NCBI GenBank assembly: GCA_947494095.1
Contig: CANLTI010000004.1
Span: 57,197-121,196, forward strand
DNA from: an uncultured Pseudomonadales bacterium
Lineage (GTDB): Bacteria; Pseudomonadota; Gammaproteobacteria; Pseudomonadales; Cellvibrionaceae
Direction of reading: 5' to 3'
DNA: 64,000 bases
Part shown: positions 7,144 through 16,502 of the stretch, piece after piece
Layout: each line of letters opens with the position of its first letter
Position numbering within the stretch: the first letter of the stretch is position 1
Notes under the pieces: generated by a model
What the model saw: only the letters and a program-made list of their open reading frames with translations
Databases searched by the model: none
Told to the model about the DNA's origin: nothing
Program-made: the position numbers and the translations under genes

Positions 7144-9242
7144 AATACAACCTCTCCTTGTGGCAACTGTGGGGCGCTAAGCAGTGCTTTATTTTGGCCA
7201 CATTTGAGCATGGCGCTACCAAAATAAGGGTTTTGTATATTTGGGCTTTGCTGTAGCCAGTTAGCGCCGCGATTGGGGTAAGCCATAGGGCAATACATGT
7301 GATAAACCGATTGGCTCAGTTGTGTGCGATACAGGTTAACCGCTTGCATCATGCGGTTACTTAAGGATTCAAAGTGCGGTAACCGTAAGTCATTGAGTGT
7401 TGGGCTGGCCAGCATGGTGTTAATAATTGTGGTTAAATCTGAGGGCAAATTAGAGATGGCAAGCGAGCTATTGAGGTATTCTTTTGCAAGGCTTAATTCA
7501 TCACTGGCTAATGCTATTTGTAGTTCAAAATATAAAGGCAGCAAATATTCAAGTTGCTCCAAAGAAACCTCATTTAGAGTATTCATAGAGTGTTTGTGGT
7601 TGCTATTTTTTTGTGTACTGTTTTTATGCTTGTTGCTTGAATTTTTGTTGCTTGAGCTTTTGGGGCTTGGGTTGTCAGGGCTTGGATTTTTAGAGTCTGG
7701 GTTTTGAGTGCTTGGCGTTTGAGTGCGAGTATGCGAGGCATGATCGTGGTGTGAGTGGCTTGATTGTGGTGCTTTATACGGTAGCGCAGGTTGAGCGGCA
7801 GGGTTCATCATGCTGGGTTTGGCTTGAATTTGCAGGGCGCTATCAATTTTAAATGCGCCATGGCTTACGATATGGTCGCCAACGCTTAAGCCATTATTTA
7901 CAATATAAAAGTCGCCGGCGCGTGGCCCTAAAGTAATTTGGCGGCCTTCAAAGGTGGGCGGTTGACTGTGCGTTTGAATATACACTACTGCGCGCTTGCC
8001 TGTGTGTAAAATGGCACTTGCAGGGATAACAATAGGAGCGCTTTGATGCGTGTCGTTAGGGTTTTTGGGGTTGACCATATTACCCGAGTAGTAACCCAGT
8101 GCTTCGGCGGGTACTAAATCCATGCCGCAAATATCGCACTGGCCGGGCTTGTCTTTAATAATTTCGGGGTGCATGGGGCTAATCCATTTGCCAATTAGCT
8201 CGGGCGCATACACTTTGCCCGCTAAGGCAATTTGGGGTCGCACAACGGCATTGGCAAACATACCGGGTTTTAGTTTTTTGTGTGGGTTAGGAACATTGAC
8301 ACGAATACTCACAGTACGCGTACTGGCATCTACTTCTGGATGAATAAATGTAATATTGCCGTTAAATGTTTCACCGGGGTAGGCATCTACGCTAAATCTA
8401 ACCGGTTGCCCTAGGCGCAGCCATGCAAGGTCTGACTCAAAGGCTTCAAGGCTTAACCATAGGTTTTGTAGATCGACAATGGTAAATAATGATTGCCCCG
8501 TTTTTAAATAGTCCCCGTTGTTAATATTCTTTTGTACTACAACGCCACTGATAGGCGCTTTTAGTTCAAATTCATCTTGTGCTGTACCGCGCTGAAGCAG
8601 CTCATTAATTTGGCTGGGCAGTAGGCCCCATAGGCGAAGTTTTTCTTTGGCTGACTGGGTTAGTGTGCTGTTTTTATCTAAGCGGTAGGCGCCCAGTAAA
8701 TCATTTTGTGCAATGCGTAGCTGTGGGCTGTAAATTTGTGCAAGGTGCTGCCCGCTTTTAACTGGTACGCCAACAAAGCTCACAAATAATTCATCGATAC
8801 GCATAGGAAAGCGCGCGGTGAGAGATTTGATACGTGCTTGATCGTAACCTAGTTTACCCACCAGCCTTATTTTGGCTTCAGGGTATTGGCGCGTGACTTG
8901 TGTGGTTTGTATCTCGGCGAGGGCTACGGCTTCTGGGCTGAGCTGAAGGGACGCGGGGTTATTATGCGCCTGTGGTTGTGCGTGCTGAGAGTTGGGTGAG
9001 GCGTTTTGAGGCTCGCTTTGAATAAGCTCCATTGCGCAAATGGGGCATAGCCCTGGCTCACTCTGTTGAATATGAGGGTGCATTGCGCAAGACCATACTT
9101 GGGGTTTGGGCGCCACTAAAGGCACGGGCGCTGTTGCTGGATTGGGTTGAGTGATGGCGATGGGCGTTAAACTGTTACGCCCTAGTAAAAATGCCCCCAG
9201 TATGGCGGTACAAGTTGCGGTGATGGCAATCAATTTATTCAT
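7140..9242 (-). CDS. cusB: Heavy-metal efflux periplasmic adaptor, CusB type, with two metal-binding motifs and a DUF3347 end
   Basis: A 700-residue membrane-fusion protein that would link the RND pump to an outer-membrane channel. The N-terminus is a signal anchor. Two heavy-metal-binding-domain motifs follow the pattern MHP...CPIC/CDIC...M: CAMHPHIQQ...CPICAMEL near residue 55, and SPMHPEI...CDICGMDL near 355. Between them are barrel-sandwich and alpha-hairpin regions (KAPISGVVV). A long Ser/Asn/His/Lys-rich linker (about 485-550) leads to a DUF3347-like domain ending YCPMAYPNRGANWLQ and NPYFGSAMLKCG. Such domains bind metals, so the adaptor probably hands ions to the pump. Four-base overlap with the pump implies translational coupling. 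Confidence 0.9.
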   Translation of the reverse strand: MNKLIAITATCTAILGAFLLGRNSLTPIAITQPNPATAPVPLVAPKPQVWSCAMHPHIQQSEPGLCPICAMELIQSEPQNASPNSQHAQPQAHNNPASLQLSPEAVALAEIQTTQVTRQYPEAKIRLVGKLGYDQARIKSLTARFPMRIDELFVSFVGVPVKSGQHLAQIYSPQLRIAQNDLLGAYRLDKNSTLTQSAKEKLRLWGLLPSQINELLQRGTAQDEFELKAPISGVVVQKNINNGDYLKTGQSLFTIVDLQNLWLSLEAFESDLAWLRLGQPVRFSVDAYPGETFNGNITFIHPEVDASTRTVSIRVNVPNPHKKLKPGMFANAVVRPQIALAGKVYAPELIGKWISPMHPEIIKDKPGQCDICGMDLVPAEALGYYSGNMVNPKNPNDTHQSAPIVIPASAILHTGKRAVVYIQTHSQPPTFEGRQITLGPRAGDFYIVNNGLSVGDHIVSHGAFKIDSALQIQAKPSMMNPAAQPALPYKAPQSSHSHHDHASHTRTQTPSTQNPDSKNPSPDNPSPKSSSNKNSSNKHKNSTQKNSNHKHSMNTLNEVSLEQLEYLLPLYFELQIALASDELSLAKEYLNSSLAISNLPSDLTTIINTMLASPTLNDLRLPHFESLSNRMMQAVNLYRTQLSQSVYHMYCPMAYPNRGANWLQQSPNIQNPYFGSAMLKCGQNKALLSAPQLPQGEVVL

Positions 9243-9419
9243 GGTGTAGCTCGCAAATATTGTGCTGTACTGTGCTGATTACAGCAGGTCGTAAATTAAG
9301 CTCAAGTGGATCACTTAATTAAAACTAAAACACTTAAGTATAAAGAGGCTTGGGCGAAGAGCTGGGGTGTGCGGTAGGCAAGCATGTGCTGCGTAAATAA
9401 CAGGCGCAGCGGTGCCGTA

Positions 9420-9839
9420 TCAAATCACAATGGGTGGGCGATAGGGGGTATTTATATTAATAGAGCTAAAATGCTCGGTGTACGGGTTGGCTTTGGTGGC
9501 CGCAGCCCTAGAAAAGACCGGTGTGAGTGCGTTAGACGCCACAAAGGCAGAGCCAATACTGGTATTACATAATTTGTTAGCGCAGTAGAAACAATCTTTA
9601 TCGGCGGTGTTTTGAGTAGCGCCAGAGTGATGGCTTTGAGCTTGGGCGCTTGGGCTGGTGCCTATGCTGTGGCATGAGGGTAGATTTTGGTCAGCTGGCG
9701 GTACGTGTGGGGCTTGGCTAGCGTAGTATTGACTGCCATATGTGACCATTTTGCACACAACACTGCTACTTGCAAAGCTTTGCGCTGCAAAAATAAGCAA
9801 AGCAAAAAGCATAAGCCATTGGCTATAGTGTTTAGGCAT
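9420..9839 (-). CDS. Small Cys/His-containing secreted protein ahead of the metal efflux genes
   Basis: The protein has 139 residues from the ATG at 9839, chosen because it puts a signal peptide (QWLMLFALLIFAAQSFASS) at the N-terminus; a GTG start at 9929 would add 30 residues. The mature part carries scattered Cys and His and a CFYCANKLC cluster. This is consistent with a small periplasmic metal-responsive protein of the kind often placed first in cus/czc-like operons (DUF2946-like), but I am not sure of the family. It lies 177 bases upstream of the adaptor gene on the same strand. Confidence 0.55.
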   Translation of the reverse strand: MPKHYSQWLMLFALLIFAAQSFASSSVVCKMVTYGSQYYASQAPHVPPADQNLPSCHSIGTSPSAQAQSHHSGATQNTADKDCFYCANKLCNTSIGSAFVASNALTPVFSRAAATKANPYTEHFSSININTPYRPPIVI

Positions 9840-10022
9840 AACAGTAATCTGTGGGGTTAAAGTAACTTTAGAAGTCGCTTTAGTGTAAATAGCTTGGGCT
9901 AAGAGTGCAAACTTATCGATTGGTTGCACGATAAAATATAATCCTATTTTATCGTTTGCGATGCTTTATCTTCAACGTTTTATTAGAGGTAAAAATTTTT
10001 GACAAAGCACCGCAAAGGCGTA

Positions 10023-10331
10023 TTAGCCTTCCATACAACTGATTTTTAAGCCGTTTAAACTCAATGATTCGTTACTGACTAAGCCGTTTAGCTTTATGTC
10101 GCCGGCAGAGCAGGTAGCTTCGCCAGGGGTGATGCCAAATAAATCTGCATCAGCTTGTGAAAGAATACAACTTTCACCCTCTTTCAGTGTAATACCACTC
10201 AGTACAACTGTGCAGGAGCTTGTTTTTTCTGCTGTATCGCCAGGTGCTGTGCTCTCACTAGTTCCACCTCCACTGCTGCCGCAAGCACAAAGAAATAGAG
10301 AAGTTGAGGCGATAAGGGTTCTGTAAAGCAT
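10023..10331 (-). CDS. Small lipoprotein, unknown function
   Basis: The protein has 102 residues with a signal peptide and the lipobox LCAC, followed by a Gly/Ser/Thr-rich spacer (GSSGGGTSEST). The mature domain has several Cys residues (SSCTVVLSG, ESCILSQ, ATCSAGD, ISCMEG), probably forming disulfides in the periplasm. No family recognised. It is on the same strand as the efflux genes and 183 bases upstream of the small secreted protein, so co-expression is possible but not shown. Confidence 0.65.
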   Translation of the reverse strand: MLYRTLIASTSLFLCACGSSGGGTSESTAPGDTAEKTSSCTVVLSGITLKEGESCILSQADADLFGITPGEATCSAGDIKLNGLVSNESLSLNGLKISCMEG

Positions 10332-10548
10332 TTAATTATCCTGATATATATTTTCATGATTAAAAACGTGATTATTATATCTTTAAACTCATTTTTGGTC
10401 ATAAAAAACTGTATTTCATAGTGCTTTTGATTGTGTCGCTCATCAACGTCACGCATTAAATAAGTAAAGATAAAAATCTATATTATTGATTATTGCGTAA
10501 GTACCCTTTATGTGGGTAGAATTTAGCTTAAGAGGTTTTTTAGAAAAC

Positions 10549-10713
10549 ATGCCGCATAAAAAAAATAACCTACCCTCTAAAATTTGCGTGTGTTGCGGTA
10601 GGCCATTTGAATGGCGCAAGCGTTGGCGCAAAGATTGGGCGCTTGTCAAATATTGCTCACAACGGTGCCGCAACCAAAGAGGCTCCATCAGTGCCACAGC
10701 TAACACCCAATAA
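10549..10713 (+). CDS. DUF2256 zinc-ribbon protein
   Basis: The protein has 54 residues, starting at the methionine of [20 protein letters not shown]; an upstream in-frame start would add an unlikely 13-residue extension. Two Cys pairs (CVCCGRPF and CSQRCRNQR) form a small zinc-binding module typical of DUF2256, a family repeatedly found beside cryptochrome/photolyase genes. It overlaps the following photolyase gene by 23 bases in another frame, which points to coupled translation. The role is unknown; a nucleic-acid or protein-binding helper is plausible. Confidence 0.85.
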   Translation: MPHKKNNLPSKICVCCGRPFEWRKRWRKDWALVKYCSQRCRNQRGSISATANTQ

Positions 10714-12298
10714 AAACAATACACAAAAAAGCTACAAGCGTTTGCGCCTAATTTTGGGTGACCAATTAAATGCCGCACATTCATGGTATCGCGAGCGAGA
10801 TGCTCAAACGCTTTATGTGATGGCCGAGCTGCATCAAGAGGCGTGCTATACGCAGCATCATATCCAAAAAATATGTGCCTTCTTTTGTGCGATGGAAAAT
10901 TTTGCAGGCGCTTTAGTGCAGGCTGGGCATGAGGTTATGTATCTAACACTCGATGATACGTGTGCTTATAGTCGTTTGACTCATTTGCTGCAAGACTTAT
11001 GTATTGAGTACGACATAGCCGCTTTTGAGTATCAACAACCCGATGAGTATCGTTTAGAGCAGCAGCTTGAGGCTTTTGGCGTTGAAATTGGGCATCAAGC
11101 CGGTCGGCAGTCGGTTGCGGCTGTACGCTATAGCACCGAGCATTTTTTGCTCGATCACCAAGAGCTGCCTACCTATATTAAGCCGGCACAGCACAATCGT
11201 ATGGAGGCCTTTTATCGCAAAATGCGCAAGCGCTTTAAGATACTGATGGACGGCGATAAACCATTGGGTGGGCAGTGGAATTATGATGCGGATAACCGTA
11301 ATAAATTTAAGCCTAAAGATATTAAGGCAATACCTGAGCCGTTAGTTTTTAGTAATGACATTACGTCTTATAAAAAGCGGTTAATAAAGCACCACATCAA
11401 AACGATAGGTTTTGTGGCTGATGAGTTGATATGGCCGGTATCGCGCCAGCAATCGTTAGCTGTATTAGATTATTTTTGCCACTATTGTTTGCCGCTATTT
11501 GGGCAGTTTCAAGATGCAATGACATCTCAGGCGAATGATAAGTGGAGCTTGTATCATGCGCGTGTGTCATTTTCGCTCAATAGTAAAATGTTATCGCCAC
11601 AGCAGGTCATCAATCAAGTTTTAAAGGCTTATCATAAGGCGACAGATACAATAACCCTGGCTCAGGTTGAAGGTTTTATTCGGCAGATACTAGGGTGGCG
11701 AGAATATGTTAGGGCGGTGTATTGGGTGAATATGCCGCAATACTCACAGCAAAACCACTTAGCGGCCAGCGCGGCATTGCCCAGCTATTTTTGGACGGGC
11801 CAAACAAAAATGCAGTGCATGCAGCACGCGCTGCAGCAGTCGTTAGATTACGCGTATGCGCACCACATTCAGCGGCTTATGGTGACAGGCAATTTTTGCA
11901 CACTGTTTGGCATCAGCCCCGATGAGGTCGATGCATGGTATTTGGGTGTTTATATTGATGCGATTGAGTGGGTCGAGTTACCCAATACGCGCGGAATGAG
12001 CCAATTTGCCGACGGTGGTTGGGTGGCCACAAAACCGTATATTTCTAGCGGTAATTACATCAACAAAATGAGTGATTATTGCAAAACCTGTTATTATGAC
12101 GTCAAACAAAAAAGCACTAACAACGCCTGCCCTTTTAATAGCATGTACTGGCATTTTTTAGATCGTCATAAAGACATATTTAAGAATAACCCGCGTATAG
12201 GCATGGCTTACAGGGCATGGCTTAAACAAGAAACCCAGCAGCAAAAAGCGTTATTACAGCGCGCACAGTGGTGCATAGACAACATTCATCAGCTTTAA
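10691..12298 (+). CDS. FeS-type cryptochrome/photolyase (PhrB-like, probable (6-4) photolyase)
   Basis: The protein has 535 residues from the GTG at 10691, preceded by AAAGAGG at suitable distance; the family's conserved start [11 protein letters not shown] follows soon after. The N-terminal half is the photolyase-related Rossmann domain and the C-terminal half the helical FAD domain. Cys residues in NFCTLFG, YCKTC and ACPFN match the four ligands of the [4Fe-4S] cluster in the FeS-BCP group, whose studied members repair (6-4) photoproducts in blue light. It follows DUF2256 with overlap and precedes the PhyH gene by 45 bases, in a light-repair operon. Confidence 0.9.
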   Translation: MPQLTPNKNNTQKSYKRLRLILGDQLNAAHSWYRERDAQTLYVMAELHQEACYTQHHIQKICAFFCAMENFAGALVQAGHEVMYLTLDDTCAYSRLTHLLQDLCIEYDIAAFEYQQPDEYRLEQQLEAFGVEIGHQAGRQSVAAVRYSTEHFLLDHQELPTYIKPAQHNRMEAFYRKMRKRFKILMDGDKPLGGQWNYDADNRNKFKPKDIKAIPEPLVFSNDITSYKKRLIKHHIKTIGFVADELIWPVSRQQSLAVLDYFCHYCLPLFGQFQDAMTSQANDKWSLYHARVSFSLNSKMLSPQQVINQVLKAYHKATDTITLAQVEGFIRQILGWREYVRAVYWVNMPQYSQQNHLAASAALPSYFWTGQTKMQCMQHALQQSLDYAYAHHIQRLMVTGNFCTLFGISPDEVDAWYLGVYIDAIEWVELPNTRGMSQFADGGWVATKPYISSGNYINKMSDYCKTCYYDVKQKSTNNACPFNSMYWHFLDRHKDIFKNNPRIGMAYRAWLKQETQQQKALLQRAQWCIDNIHQL

Positions 12299-12343
12299 AT
12301 TGCGCACGTAATAAGCTTGTAGCGTTATTGCGTACCATTCTTT

Positions 12344-13114
12344 ATGACACAGTTAAGTTCTGATAATTACACACTAGAGCATTTTAATACCAATGGCTTT
12401 TGCATTATGCCGAGTTGGTTAAGCGGCCCGGCGCTTTCAGAGGTTTGTATGGCCGCTATGAACGAATTGGAGCACCCTCAAAAACCTTGGGAGCTAGAGG
12501 CCGAGGTGGGCTATCCATTTGCGCCCAAAGATCTATCGGCAGTAGGCGGTTATACGCCTCGCCGCTTGTTACAGGCTTACTCTCGCTCGCCTGTTTTTCA
12601 GCGTGTTGCACAAGATCAGCGCTTAAAGCACCTAATTCAGCAGTTGTTACCCGCGCAACAAGTTATGCTGGCGCAAACGCATCACAATTGCATAATGACG
12701 AAATTACCGCAATTTAGCAGTGATACCGGTTGGCATCAAGATTACCGCTATTGGTCTTTTGCGTCATCAAACTTAATCACAACATGGTTGGCCCTAGGCG
12801 ATGAAAATGCTGATAACGGCGGTTTGCGCGTTATTGCTGGCAGTCATCGCTTAGCGTTGAGTGCCGAGCAATTTGATGGCAAGCAATTTTTTAAAGCCGA
12901 TGCCCCCGAGAACAAAAAACTATTAAGCGATGCGATTAATATCACGCTTAAACCCGGTGATTTATTGTGCTTTCATGCCAATCTATTGCATGCCGCTACC
13001 CGTAACAATACCTCAGAACCCAAAGTCGCTTTGGTATTTAGCTACCATGATGCAAAAAATGCCGCTACACCAAACACTCGCTCTAGCTTGCGCCCCAGCA
13101 TTGAGCTGCTATAA
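12344..13114 (+). CDS. Phytanoyl-CoA dioxygenase (PhyH) family oxygenase
   Basis: The protein has 256 residues with the double-stranded beta-helix of Fe(II)/2-oxoglutarate oxygenases. The iron-binding H-x-D is visible in WHQDYRYW, and the distal region GGLRVIAGSHR and LLCFHANLLHAA gives the second His. The substrate cannot be read from the sequence. Its position between two photolyase-family genes in one direction suggests a role in DNA or chromophore-related metabolism, but that is inference; PhyH members also act on small metabolites. Confidence 0.8.
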   Translation: MTQLSSDNYTLEHFNTNGFCIMPSWLSGPALSEVCMAAMNELEHPQKPWELEAEVGYPFAPKDLSAVGGYTPRRLLQAYSRSPVFQRVAQDQRLKHLIQQLLPAQQVMLAQTHHNCIMTKLPQFSSDTGWHQDYRYWSFASSNLITTWLALGDENADNGGLRVIAGSHRLALSAEQFDGKQFFKADAPENKKLLSDAINITLKPGDLLCFHANLLHAATRNNTSEPKVALVFSYHDAKNAATPNTRSSLRPSIELL

Positions 13115-13189
13115 GGCGGTATTTAATTTATGTCTTAGCCTTGCTTGAGCGTGTTATTTTAATAGCTGATAATAGAGGCATAACGTCAA

Positions 13190-14542
13190 ATGAAAAAAAT
13201 AGGCCTTTATTGTTTTGGTAATGATTTACGCTTACATGATAACCCTGCGCTTTTGCAGGCTTCTCAAAGTGTTGATACGCTCATTTGTATTGCTATTATT
13301 GACCCTAAGCAGCTCATGCCCAACCGTTATGGCTTGATGAGTTTAGGTGTTCATCGAAAGCGTTTTTTAAAGCAATCATTAATCGCGTTAAATAATCAGC
13401 TGTTGCGCATTGGCCAGCAATTACATGTCATTATTGATCAGCCAATGGATGCTATCGCAAAGCTCATTACCCTTTACGATATTAATGTCGTGTATAGCAC
13501 TAAGCATGTAGGGTTTTACGAGAGTACCTATTGGCAATTATTACAAAAGCGCTACAGGTCAATAAACTTTAAACAATATCATAGCCATACAATATTTAAC
13601 TCTTCGCAACTACCCTTTGATCTGTCTGATTTACCTGCAAGCTTTACTTCGTTCAAAAAAAAGATTGAGCCTATCGATGTTCCGGCGCCAGTGCATAGCG
13701 TAACGCATTTACCGCCAGAGCCTGCTGATAATAAAAATTCCGCACTGCAAGGGGTGACGCTTTTAGATAGTGATGTATTTTGCCAGTCAAGTGATGGCGA
13801 AGATTGTATAGAGGAATTTCAAGGTGGAGAAAATAACGCTCTATTACATACTCAGCAGTATTTTAGTAGTCAATTACCCAAAAGCTATAAACAAGTACGC
13901 AATGCATTAGAGGGTTGGGATAACTCGACTAAACTTTCGGCATGGTTAGCCAATGGCTGTTTATCACCCAGAGCAGTGATTGATAAGCTTAAGCACTATG
14001 AGGCGACTGTTGATAAAAATGATTCAACCTATTGGATTTTGTTTGAGCTGCTTTGGCGAGAATACTTTCAGTGGTACGCACAGTGTTATGGCGTTAAATT
14101 ATTTTATTTATCGGGTATAAAAAATAAAAAACCTTTGACAAGCTTTTATGCCGAGCGCTTTAAAAGATGGTGCTTAGGAGCAACACCTTACCCTATTGTT
14201 AATGCATGCATGAAGCAGCTTAATGCCACAGGCTACATGAGTAACCGAGGCCGGCAGTTAGTTGCGAGCTGCTTTGTGCATGAGCTGGGTTTAGATTGGC
14301 GTTACGGCGCCGCTTATTTTGAACAGCAGTTGATTGATTACGATGTTGCCGCTAATTGGGGGAACTGGCAGTATTTAGCCGGTGTTGGTGCAGACCCTCG
14401 AGGCTCAAGGCAATTTAATTTAGATAAACAGGCACATACGTACGACCCAGAAGGTGTATTTGTTAGAAAATGGCACGGTGAAGTCACGCTATCAGCACAC
14501 GTATTGGACTCGGTTGATGCCGCTGATTGGCCTATACAATAG
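13190..14542 (+). CDS. Cryptochrome DASH-type photolyase
   Basis: The protein has 450 residues. The N-terminus GLYCFGNDLRLHDNPALLQA is the photolyase antenna-domain start. The C-terminal FAD domain shows NWGNWQYLAGVGADPRGSRQ, the DASH-family signature, followed by the usual FNLDKQAHTYDPEGVFVRKW region. DASH proteins bind FAD and often a folate, and repair cyclobutane dimers mainly in single-stranded DNA or act as light sensors. It lies 75 bases after the PhyH gene, in the same direction. Confidence 0.92.
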   Translation: MKKIGLYCFGNDLRLHDNPALLQASQSVDTLICIAIIDPKQLMPNRYGLMSLGVHRKRFLKQSLIALNNQLLRIGQQLHVIIDQPMDAIAKLITLYDINVVYSTKHVGFYESTYWQLLQKRYRSINFKQYHSHTIFNSSQLPFDLSDLPASFTSFKKKIEPIDVPAPVHSVTHLPPEPADNKNSALQGVTLLDSDVFCQSSDGEDCIEEFQGGENNALLHTQQYFSSQLPKSYKQVRNALEGWDNSTKLSAWLANGCLSPRAVIDKLKHYEATVDKNDSTYWILFELLWREYFQWYAQCYGVKLFYLSGIKNKKPLTSFYAERFKRWCLGATPYPIVNACMKQLNATGYMSNRGRQLVASCFVHELGLDWRYGAAYFEQQLIDYDVAANWGNWQYLAGVGADPRGSRQFNLDKQAHTYDPEGVFVRKWHGEVTLSAHVLDSVDAADWPIQ

Positions 14543-14622
14543 TAACTTTAATGATCGACTAGTTATTAGAGTTGAACAATGACTAAAGTGCTGAATATAT
14601 TAATGTGAAGGGTGTTAATACT

Positions 14623-14889
14623 ATGGTGATGGACTTCAATGACAGTGATGCATCGAGAATTATTGAAATGGCTTGGGAAGATAGAACGCCTTTTGAGGCG
14701 ATCGAGACGACTTATCATTTGAGTGAAAGTGACGTGATTAAATTTATGCGTAAACACATAAAGCGGCAGAGCTTTAAACTTTGGCGCCAGCGCATGGCCG
14801 GGCGAAAAACAGTGCATAATGCACTGCGAGCTAAAGCGGTCAGCCGTGGTTATTGTGCTACCCAATATAAAATTAAATCTAGTCGCTAA
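14623..14889 (+). CDS. TIGR03643 family small protein linked to photolyase genes
   Basis: The protein has 88 residues from the ATG at 14623, with AAGG about ten bases upstream; a GTG 18 bases earlier is the alternative. The sequence (MAWEDRTPFEAIETTYHLSE, SFKLWRQRMAGRKTVH) matches the TIGR03643 family, short basic proteins with an HTH-like helical core that recur next to cryptochrome or photolyase genes. It is the last gene of the light-repair cluster. The function is not known; DNA binding is a guess. Confidence 0.85.
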   Translation: MVMDFNDSDASRIIEMAWEDRTPFEAIETTYHLSESDVIKFMRKHIKRQSFKLWRQRMAGRKTVHNALRAKAVSRGYCATQYKIKSSR

Positions 14890-14928
14890 ATTTAATTTAT
14901 TAGGCTACTAAAGTTGATGCATTAGGTG

Positions 14929-15102
14929 CTAGGCCTTAGACTCTAACGCTTCTATTTTTTTGCCGATTTCTTCGGCTTTTTGGCTGAGCTCTGAGTAGGT
15001 GCGAATATCACCAGAGCGCTGAGCTTGCATTGCTTTATTCAGTAATTGCGTGTACTCATCATTTAGTTTTTTGAGTGGGTCTTTTTTGAATAATCCAAAC
15101 AT
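14929..15102 (-). CDS. Small DUF6435-like protein
   Basis: A 57-residue frame beginning MFGLFKKDPLKKLNDEY and continuing with a charged helical region (MQAQRSGDIRTYSELSQKAE) up to the stop at 14929-14931. Start and length match the small gammaproteobacterial DUF6435 family as I remember it. A GAGAG element precedes the ATG. It is convergent with the photolyase cluster. It is probably a soluble two-helix hairpin with unknown role. Confidence 0.75.
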   Translation of the reverse strand: MFGLFKKDPLKKLNDEYTQLLNKAMQAQRSGDIRTYSELSQKAEEIGKKIEALESKA

Positions 15103-15293
15103 AATGGGCTCTCTGAGTTGAGTGGGGGTTCGGTTTCAGCATTACGGGCCCTATCTGATGGCGCGTTTTTTCTTCGGCTACTAGTCAGCCTATGGCCTTT
15201 ATGTCGGCACACCGTGTAATACCTGTACAATACAAGCTGGCGACTAGCTTATACGCTCATGCTATTGTGGTAGATGAATGCTTAGGCCCACCG

Positions 15294-15454
15294 CTTAAGG
15301 GGCGAGGGAAGTACACTACCCAGTAACACTGTTTGTGCTTCTTCTGCATTGCTCAACGCGTTGCATACCCAGGCTCAGGCTACGCCCCTTCGAGCCTTGC
15401 CGAAAAAACAGCCCCCTACGCCTAATTGGCAAGCTATTATTGTCTCGCGCCTAA
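15294..15454 (+). repeat. Interspersed repeat family A, copy 1
   Basis: It begins CTTAAGGGGCGAGG and ends with TCTCGCGCCTAA, forming imperfect inverted ends. Inside are the family's marks: TTGCTCAACGCGTTGCAT, CCCCTTCGAGCCTTGCCG, AAAACAG and CTAATTGGCAAG. It lies in the 525-base gap 15103-15627; I see no gene in the rest of that gap. Confidence 0.8.
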
Positions 15455-15627
15455 TGATTGTGTGCTATGGCGGTGAAGCTTGAGCTTTGGCGTAAATTCA
15501 TCATAATAGTCCATATGCAGTTGTTGATTATTTTGGCTATGGCGCCTGTTGTTATTGAAAAGCGTGTAACACTGAATGCCATAGCGCTAGAATTCATTAT
15601 TTTATAATTTAAGGTAGGTTTGTTTCT

Positions 15628-15894
15628 ATGAAGAAGGTCTTTCTATTATTGCTTAGCGCCAGTGTACTGGCAGGCTGTGATCGCATCAATAGTGCCAGCC
15701 GCACGATGGAGACCATGCTTGGCGGCGATTACGATGTCTATATTCAAGGGCACCCCAAGGTTTACCGTGTCAAAAACGGCAAAGTGACCTCTGTGCCTGA
15801 AAAGGGCTACTATATCTTTTATCCTACTATTGATGGCGACAAAAAGATGGTGCAGTCACCTATTCAAATAACCACCGTTGTTGAAGTTGATTAG
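15628..15894 (+). CDS. Small lipoprotein, unknown function
   Basis: The protein has 88 residues with signal peptide MKKVFLLLLSASVLAGC; the lipobox VLAGC places the lipidated Cys at residue 17. Asp follows the Cys, which by the usual rule favours retention in the inner membrane. The mature part has beta-rich segments (YDVYIQGHPKVYRVKNGKVT) and probably a single small domain. No family recognised. It lies 89 bases before the molybdenum hydroxylase operon, in the same direction, but is probably separate. Confidence 0.75.
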   Translation: MKKVFLLLLSASVLAGCDRINSASRTMETMLGGDYDVYIQGHPKVYRVKNGKVTSVPEKGYYIFYPTIDGDKKMVQSPIQITTVVEVD

Positions 15895-15983
15895 ACTTTT
15901 ATTACATGCCAAATAATTAGTGAACTTTACATCGATTAATGATGTCCCTCAGTACAATACTTACCCCTCTACCAGGATAACTT

Positions 15984-16502
15984 ATGTTAAAGCTTACGCT
16001 AAATGGTCAAAAGGTCGCGCTAGACGTTGACCCTAATATGCCCCTCTTATATGCATTAAGAGATATTCAGCAGTTAACAGGCACTAAGTTTGGTTGCGGG
16101 GCGGGCTTGTGCGGTGCTTGCACCGTCCATATGGACGGTGAGTCGATTCGCTCGTGTATTACTCCGGTATCGGTTGTAGAGGGTAAAACAGTCACAACCA
16201 TTGAAGGGCTAGGCATAGATAACGCCAAAGGCGACGAGCTGCACCCAGTGCAGCAAGCCTGGTTAGATAACCGCGTGCCACAATGTGGTTATTGTCAGGC
16301 CGGTCAAATGATGAGTGCGGCGGCGCTGTTAGCCAAAAATGCTAACCCTTCAGATGAAGATATCAACAATCATATGCAGGGCAACATTTGTCGCTGTGGT
16401 ACTTACCCGCGTATTAAAAAGGCCATCAAGCAAGCAGGCGTCATGATTCAAGAAGTTAACAAGGCTAAGCCCGTATCAGGCAAAAAAGGGGTGCAAGCAT
16501 GA
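15984..16502 (+). CDS. iorA: [2Fe-2S] subunit of an aldehyde/isoquinoline-type molybdenum hydroxylase
   Basis: The protein has 172 residues and is the electron-transfer small subunit of a xanthine-oxidase-family enzyme. The plant-ferredoxin-like cluster ligands are in [17 protein letters not shown] with the fourth Cys in IRSC. The second cluster is bound by CGYCQAGQ and [12 protein letters not shown]. Length and domain order match isoquinoline 1-oxidoreductase alpha-type subunits. The stop overlaps the start of the large subunit by four bases. There is no FAD subunit in the cluster, as usual for the Ior type, which passes electrons to another acceptor. The substrate is unknown; the gene symbol is by type only. 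Confidence 0.9.
   Translation: MLKLTLNGQKVALDVDPNMPLLYALRDIQQLTGTKFGCGAGLCGACTVHMDGESIRSCITPVSVVEGKTVTTIEGLGIDNAKGDELHPVQQAWLDNRVPQCGYCQAGQMMSAAALLAKNANPSDEDINNHMQGNICRCGTYPRIKKAIKQAGVMIQEVNKAKPVSGKKGVQA

Noticed and set aside
10449..10784. 111-residue minus-strand frame over the DUF2256 gene
   Set aside because: It covers two genes with clear family motifs on the plus strand; no domain or start signal of its own.
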